From Bisporella sp. PMI_857 (lineage: Eukaryota; Ascomycota; Leotiomycetes; Helotiales; Helotiaceae), in the NCBI GenBank assembly GCA_021307315.1, contig JAJSPD010000007.1, positions 186,001 through 250,000 of the forward strand: DNA of 64,000 bases. The letters run 5' to 3'. The notes beneath the pieces were generated by a model that saw only the letters and a program-made list of their open reading frames with translations, was not told the DNA's origin and made no database searches. This document shows positions 58,425 through 64,000 of the stretch, piece by piece (position 1 is the first letter of the stretch; each line of letters starts with the position of its first letter). The translations under genes and the position numbers were made by a program.

Positions 58425-60417
58425 ATGCCGCCAAAGGCGAGCGGCACTTCCGCCCGTGGCAGAGGCACGGCGTACAGAGGTAGAGGAAGAGGCGGTCGTG
58501 GTCGTGGACAAGTGAATACAGATGCAAACGACGCAGCAGGAGTAAATGTATCTGCGTCTTCTGCATCTGAGCTTAGGCTTAAAGTAGAAGACGACGAAAG
58601 CCAATCCACACTATCTAACTCGCCTCTCCATACTGTTCCTCTTGTCACGCCGTTTCGTGGTGAAGAAGACACTATGGATGTCGATACAGGTGGCTTAAAT
58701 TCACCAGCCAGTATCCCCACCGAAACACCTGCCTCTACACCAATGCGACCGTCACAGAATGCGACTCCGGTCGTGCCGCCTGTCGAAGGCGAAAAGAAGA
58801 AAAGTCGATTCAAACCAAAGAGTATTAGGAGTAGCAAAATCAAGCGGGAAGAATTGGCTGCAGAAGAAAGGGCAAAGAAGGAGAGAAATGAAGAGGCCAA
58901 TGAGCGTTTGGCGGCAAAAGCAACAAGAGGCATGGACTTCCGTGGCATGAGGGGAAGAGGCAGAGGTGATTCCATGGGAAGGAGCCGAGGTACTACCAGC
59001 GCTGGCGGATTATGGGGCATCGCACCTGAGAGTGGTAAGCTATTAAGCAAGGAATGGTAGCAAGAAGCTGACCAGCCTCGCAGAGCTGCATCTAGGTCAA
59101 AGCAACCGTCCTGGTCATGGTGTAGGTGGCTCGAATAGCACAAGTGCAGGTGGAGGAGAGGGTTCTTCGCGCGGAAACAGAGGTGGTAGTGGAAGGTCAG
59201 CTGGAAGACAAGGCAATGGCTACGACAACGACTTTAGCACAGCCTCCTTTGTGGACGACGGCGTGGAACTAATCAATATCCAGAATATCAATGACGATAC
59301 ATCAGAGGATGAAGAGGAACCGATCATTACAGGAGGCAGACATGTGAATAGAGGTCAGGGCCAAAGACAAGTTGGTAATACAGGAGGCCTGAAACCTATC
59401 CGCCTAGAACGTCGTCCGCACAAGCCCAGAGGTATTGTCAATGCTGATAATATAGTTGTCAAGAAAGAGTCAAACGAGAAACCTACCGACTCCGACAGTA
59501 TGGAAATTGACGAAGAACGATCTGGTAAGCCTACAGGTAGTACTAGTGATAATATTGGCATTAAAGATGAGTCTTATACCACCAAGTCTGCACCATCTAA
59601 GTCAAAGCTTAACCTATCTGGTGGAGATTCAGTGGCGATGGATATTGATGAGGACCTTATCCCCATCAAACCACCTTCTTCCCCTGAAATTAAGAAAAAG
59701 GTTGCAAGTGTCATAAAGAAGAACGATCGGCAGCCAGCTTTCCAAACACTAGAGGACAAAGAAGAGTACACTCGTTACATGGAAGACCGAGCTATCTTGC
59801 GCGATGAAATGGCTGCCAACTATACCTTCAAGCAACCAGAAGAAGAAGAAGTGTTCATGGGCAACGAAGATGCGTTGAGGGGTCGTACTTATCTTTTCCA
59901 GTTTCCTCCTCGTGTACCAACACTATACAACCCGCTTCTGAAAGACAAGCCGCTTCCGCCTGGCTTAAAGCCTAGAGAGAGTGCAGCAGATGATGTGCAA
60001 ATCACTGGCTCAAGATCGGGAGCTAACAATCCCGTCGATCTCGCAAGTAAAGAAAAGAAGAAAGTCAAGTTTGAAGAGCCCGCCAAGGAAAAAGTGATTA
60101 AAGAAGAAGATCAACCTGATAAAGAAGCAGAGAAGATTAAGGAGCCGTTCGCTGAGGAACCTGGCTGTATTGGTAAATTGGTGGTTCGCAAGTCAGGAAA
60201 GGTTGAATTGATCTGGGGTGGTGAGGGAGGAAACGTCCTCGAGGTTAACAAAGGTGTCACCACATCATTCCTCAGCAACAGCGCTTTGGTACAGTATCCT
60301 GATGGTTTTGATACTCCTGCAAACGCCACTCGAGAGCAAAAGTTTGGTGTATCTTCTGGTATGGGAAAGATTATGGGAAAGTTTGTGGTTTCTCCAGATT
60401 GGGAAACGATGTTCTGA
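58425..60417 (+). CDS. RPC53: RNA polymerase III subunit RPC4 (Rpc53)
   Basis: Two exons, 58425-59034 and 59084-60417, give 647 residues. I start at MPPKASGTSARGRG, not seven codons earlier, because the upstream residues do not resemble the family. The N-terminus is an RGG-like basic stretch (GRGTAYRGRGRGGRGRGQ). A long charged, disordered middle with several Asp/Glu blocks comes next. The conserved RPC4 part is at the end: FLFQ/YLFQFPPRVPTLYNP-type text near 525, then GCIGKLVVRKSGKVELIWGG and a closing GKIMGKFVVSPDWETMF. The subunit forms a Rpc53/Rpc37 heterodimer on RNA polymerase III and helps termination and reinitiation at tRNA and 5S genes in the nucleus. The 49-base intron interrupts a Glu codon and keeps frame. 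Confidence 0.93.
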
Positions 60418-61533
60418 TTGTGAGGCCGTGAGATTTGACTTTTATACGGAAAGAACAATGCATTTGCAGGTGGGGATTGCATAGCCTTTGGCGTTTCTGG
60501 AAGCATTTACCACTTGACTGTGACCCATAGTGTTGTTATTTGGTGTATCAAATAAGAACTATTTTGGCAAAAGAACTGGGCTCTCTTCATAGAGATACCT
60601 TATGAAGTTCACAGTAGATAGATGGCGTGTACAATAATCAGCAAAGGGATATATCTCCTCCTCTTGTGGCAAAACTCGCTATATACTTCTACATCCTTGT
60701 GCGTTTCGGATTACTGTGGATATCCTGCTTCAAAGACAATACCAATGATGGAGCACAATAAGTGCGACATGGAACGGTGCCGCTGCCAAGAGTTTGTCCG
60801 AGTTCGCGGCACGGAAAAAACCAATACACGTGATCTAACCGAGGGATGATAGGATCTACATCCGCCACTTCCACGGTCATCCTTCACTTAAAACCATCAA
60901 TTCATTTGATCGCTATAGGTACATAGACTCCCTCTGGATCGAAATTATGAATTCATGTGATCTTTCGCATCATTATTGATCGGGTCCCGGTCGCGAGTAA
61001 ACCCGCTTTTAGACTTTGAGGATTTCTCAACTTCTCGGCTGGCCATCCACAGCCCATCCTCTCATGGATTTCGAAGAATTTCATTGCCTGAGTAGCCTTG
61101 TCATATTCAGATGGATGCTCTAATGGCGGCTTCCAACAGAAAAGGAGCCAACAGCCTGGCTTCTATTATGAAGCGTTCCGCCTATTTGATATTGCACTCT
61201 CTCTTGATTAGTAACATCCTAGCAAGTGCAGGCATATGTCAAGAGCTTTGCCAAGGGATACGCGTTAGGGTACTCGTCTGCTACTGTAATCTATCATAGC
61301 CATTTTGAGGTTGCGAGGTTGGATGACTTGACCAAAGGCTGCTCCTTTGCATCCTTTACCCGCAGATCCTCGAAACTCCGGGGAACTATGAGCCATCACG
61401 CCTTGTTTAAGTATGTCTTATTCCCATATTTTTCAAACATCTTTCTCTCTTTCATTCTGATCTCGTAAGAGATCTTATTCTTTCTGTTATTTTCATTGCC
61501 CGGTGTTGGTAGGTTGTCTTCTATTCATCTAGT
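60418..61533. other. Intergenic region
   Basis: About 1.1 kb. Short frames at 60622-60849 and 61111-61468 (+) have no domain and no support from splicing. I see nothing else. Confidence 0.35.
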
Positions 61534-63007
61534 ATGGTTTCCTCTATTATAATATGGCCTCTGCTGGTCAGCGTTGCCTATGCGAGAATGGAGCCAATGC
61601 CTCTTTACAATAGGCAATTGATTCAAAGGGGGCGAGGAGCACTCGAAGCAAGAGGAGATATTAAAGGTTCTGCATCAGCAGTTTGGAATCACAACGTGGA
61701 AATGTTAACCGATATCCAAATTGCGAATAAGACTTTCAAAGTGGTTCTTGATACTGGGTCAGCTGATATGTATGATGATCTTTGTCTGTTTCTTTTATAA
61801 CATGCTGATCCACAACAGGTGGTTATTCTGCACAGATGGAGCTGACCATATGGAGCATGGCCGAGAAGCCTACAATCCAAGCACGGGCAAGAAAATGAAG
61901 GCTGACGGCAAAGATGCCGCTTTCAATATCAAATACGGAAAGGGTTATGCCAAGGGACATGTCTATACCGATAAAGTCACCCTGGCTGGCATGACTGTGG
62001 ATCAAGCGATCGGATGCGCAACTTCTGTGAGCAAGGAAGATGTGGATGATCGAGAGATGGACGGTATCATTGGAATTGGTTTTAACAGTGGCAGTAAAAC
62101 GCTTGTTGATGGTCTAGCACAGTATCCTTCCGCGACTAAGAGTGCTATGAATTCAAGTAAATATGACTGCCCTTCTTAATCGATCTCCATATCTGACATG
62201 AATTTAGTAACATCAAAGGGGGGTGGTTTCTTAGGCCTTTTCAAGACAGACCAGCCTAATGCGCAGAAGACCTTCACCGAGAACGCTTTCCCCCAAATGA
62301 AAGAAGGCTTGTTCACGGCAGACATAAAAAAGAATGAAAATAGCAACTACAACTTTGGATACGTAGACCAGGACCGCTTCTCTACCCCGTTGACCTACAT
62401 GCCCGTCCGCAGCTGGAATCAATGGATTGTTGAAATTTCTGGTTACACCATCGGAGCTGGTAACTCGAATGACGGTACCAAGAAAGCGCTTATTGGTATG
62501 TTTTCTGTTCTATATCCACTATCATAGCAAACAAAGATTCTAATAAGAGCAGATACCGGCACCACAAATATCATGATGCCCCAAGACATGGCTAAAAAGT
62601 ACTTCTCCGCCGTGCCTAAATCAAAGACCACCGACTCTAAAAACTGGCTTGTCCCGTGCAATGCCAGCGACGCCGCACTTCCCGACCTCACCATCACGTT
62701 CTCGCCCCCAGCTCCCGACAAAGATGCCGCGATCATGCTGCCAGCTGGCAAAGGAGGCGTCAAGCAAGAGAAGTACAACGCTGTGGTCCCTGGGAGTCTA
62801 TTGATCGGCAATCTAAGCGGGAAGAATGATGGCATGTGTCAAGCGGGGATTACGGGGAGCGATAAGAGCAACGGGTGGGATCTGATCCTGGGAGACGTGT
62901 TTATGATGAGCCAGCTGATTGTGTTTGATATTGGGGATGCGAATGGGAGCAGGAATAAGAATTTTCCCGAGAGAGGACAGGTGGGGTTTGCTCCCAAGCC
63001 GAAATAA
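61534..63007 (+). CDS. Secreted aspartic protease (pepsin-like, A1 family)
   Basis: Four exons (61534-61769, 61819-62156, 62208-62495, 62553-63007) give 438 residues. The start is a signal peptide (MVSSIIIWPLLVSVAYARME), followed by a short propeptide. The two catalytic motifs are DTGSADMW with Asp73 and DTGTTN with Asp288. Each lies next to a splice junction and is restored by it, which confirms the exons. The middle part includes DGIIGIGFNSG and YTIGAG. The C-terminal lobe ends with WDLILGDVFMMSQLIVFDIG, the usual closing block. These enzymes hydrolyse proteins outside the cell at acid pH, mostly for nutrition. There is no Ser/Thr-rich GPI-like tail, so it is probably released rather than anchored. 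Both catalytic aspartates are present, so it is likely active. Confidence 0.93.
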
Positions 63008-63733
63008 GTACCGCGGTCTTAAGGAACTTAGGGGGCGCATTAGGGAATAGTCTTTGGAGTTTAGTGGGCATAGGAACCTGGGAGCGGGCGTCTAGTCAAT
63101 AGCGGCATAAAAGGGTTAGGCTACTTTCGGCAAGCATGTATCTTTGCCCTTTGCTCCCTTTGTATGCAACTATATTTTTATTATTTTCTGATGGGTTTCC
63201 GCTCATATTCAAGGATTTGCTGATAATGTACATCAACTCCGACTTTGACAATCCAGCCTACCAGACTATTCCTGAAAGTCTTTTTTGTCTCTTTTTTTTC
63301 CTTTCGGAATTCCTTAGTCATTTTAGCTACCTGAGGCGCTACGCTGATGTATCTATGGTACGACTAATCTACAGAGGGTCACGCGTCTCCACAGGAAGAG
63401 CACCGCTCCAGAACTGAAAAACAAAGCTACACAAAAGGTATAAAAGATCAGAAATAAAAAATAAAAATAAAACTTTATTCTTGACTTCCTAAATGCTGTT
63501 GAAGGAAGCGAGGGGAACGCACGATCTGAAGGATGAAAGGAAGCTTGTGGCTATACCTTCCTTTCTACGAAAATAAACATACGGCAGCCTCTTCAAGACC
63601 GACAAGGCAAATGCAATTGCTATAAAACTTGGTAGTCCCTTGGACTTAGGCTTCCCATTCTCCACAGATCTCCCTGAATCAACAAACTTCCCCAATCAAG
63701 TTTCCGCCCCAATATCCAGCCAATTTTACTACC
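63008..63733. other. Intergenic region
   Basis: About 0.7 kb with no supportable gene. An A-rich AAATAAAA stretch lies around 63450-63475. The last 100 bases are the leader of the secreted protein that follows. Confidence 0.4.
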
Positions 63734-64000
63734 ATGCATTTCACTAATGTTTTCATCATTTCCTTCCTGGGTTACCTTTCCACCACTCCCGCCACCGCAT
63801 ATCCTGGCCCGGGATCCCAGTCTCTCCATCTCAGATCTCCGCTATGCAGCCTTTCATCTGTCCCAGCAAAGATCCAGCAACTCGAGAAAGTTAAGAAGAA
63901 CATCGCAGAAGTCAAGTCAAACCTAGCGATAGCATGCTCTGCTGTAGCAGCAGGGAAGCCAGCGGAGCATTGCCATCAGGGGGCCAATGTGGACGTAGCT
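63734..64000 (+). CDS. Small secreted protein, cut by window end
   Basis: The ATG at 63734 begins a frame of at least 89 codons that runs off the window. It has a signal-peptide-like start (MHFTNVFIISFLGYLSTTPA) with a probable cut near residue 22. A Pro/Ser-rich part and then a helical stretch with LEKVKKNIAEVKSNLAIACS follow. At least three Cys occur after the signal. I do not recognise the family. The location, 0.7 kb from an aspartic protease gene, suggests an extracellular-acting neighbourhood, but this may be chance. The 3' end and possible introns are not visible. Confidence 0.5.
   Translation, partial: MHFTNVFIISFLGYLSTTPATAYPGPGSQSLHLRSPLCSLSSVPAKIQQLEKVKKNIAEVKSNLAIACSAVAAGKPAEHCHQGANVDVA

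Overview
The window looks like nuclear DNA of a filamentous ascomycete (Pezizomycotina). Most genes carry short spliceosomal introns (about 45-80 bases, a few longer) with GT..AG ends and CTAAC/CTGAC-like branch points. Other signs are a HET-domain gene, a Zn2Cys6 regulator, a signal-peptide aspartic protease, a Ser/Thr-stalked cell-wall-sensor-like protein and an intron-bearing tRNA. A placement in Leotiomycetes (helotialean fungi) is an impression only. Genes are single units on both strands; there are no operons. Each gene span covers the coding exons I could join in frame, and the exon borders are in the evidence text.

Region 1-22 kb is mainly housekeeping: a Sec14/CRAL-TRIO lipid-transfer-like protein, TRAPP subunit Trs31, two small uncharacterised genes, ribosomal protein S29, a five-exon RING-finger protein, a broken SAP-like/zinc-finger gene, the catalytic subunit of DNA polymerase delta, a rhomboid protease, a lysine-rich probable nucleolar protein, a small membrane protein and a class II tRNA. 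Region 22-26 kb is gene-poor.

Region 26-44 kb holds a Nudix hydrolase of the thiamine-pyrophosphokinase-related type, a Zn2Cys6 protein whose zinc cluster lies near its C-terminus, a B-type mitotic cyclin, a HET-domain protein and the EF-hand mitochondrial aspartate/glutamate carrier. The Zn2Cys6 gene and the cyclin diverge from a 3.5 kb intergenic block. DNA polymerase delta and the cyclin serve cell-cycle progression. Trs31, the Sec14-like protein and the rhomboid serve membranes and traffic.

Region 44-58 kb is sparse and partly decayed. It has an uncharacterised two-exon gene, a head-to-head pair of 5'-truncated relics (aldo-keto reductase and cytochrome P450), a Pro/Gln-rich orphan gene, a cell-wall-sensor-like gene and two nearby loci that seem to share a small domain. 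Region 58-64 kb has RNA polymerase III subunit RPC4, a secreted aspartic protease and the start of a small secreted protein cut by the window edge.

I found no CRISPR array, intact transposon or obvious complete biosynthetic cluster. I cannot claim a new biological system. The items most worth following are the mutually truncated AKR/P450 pair, the possible local duplication at 55.6/57.6 kb, the two-domain Zn2Cys6 protein and the RING protein with altered zinc ligands.
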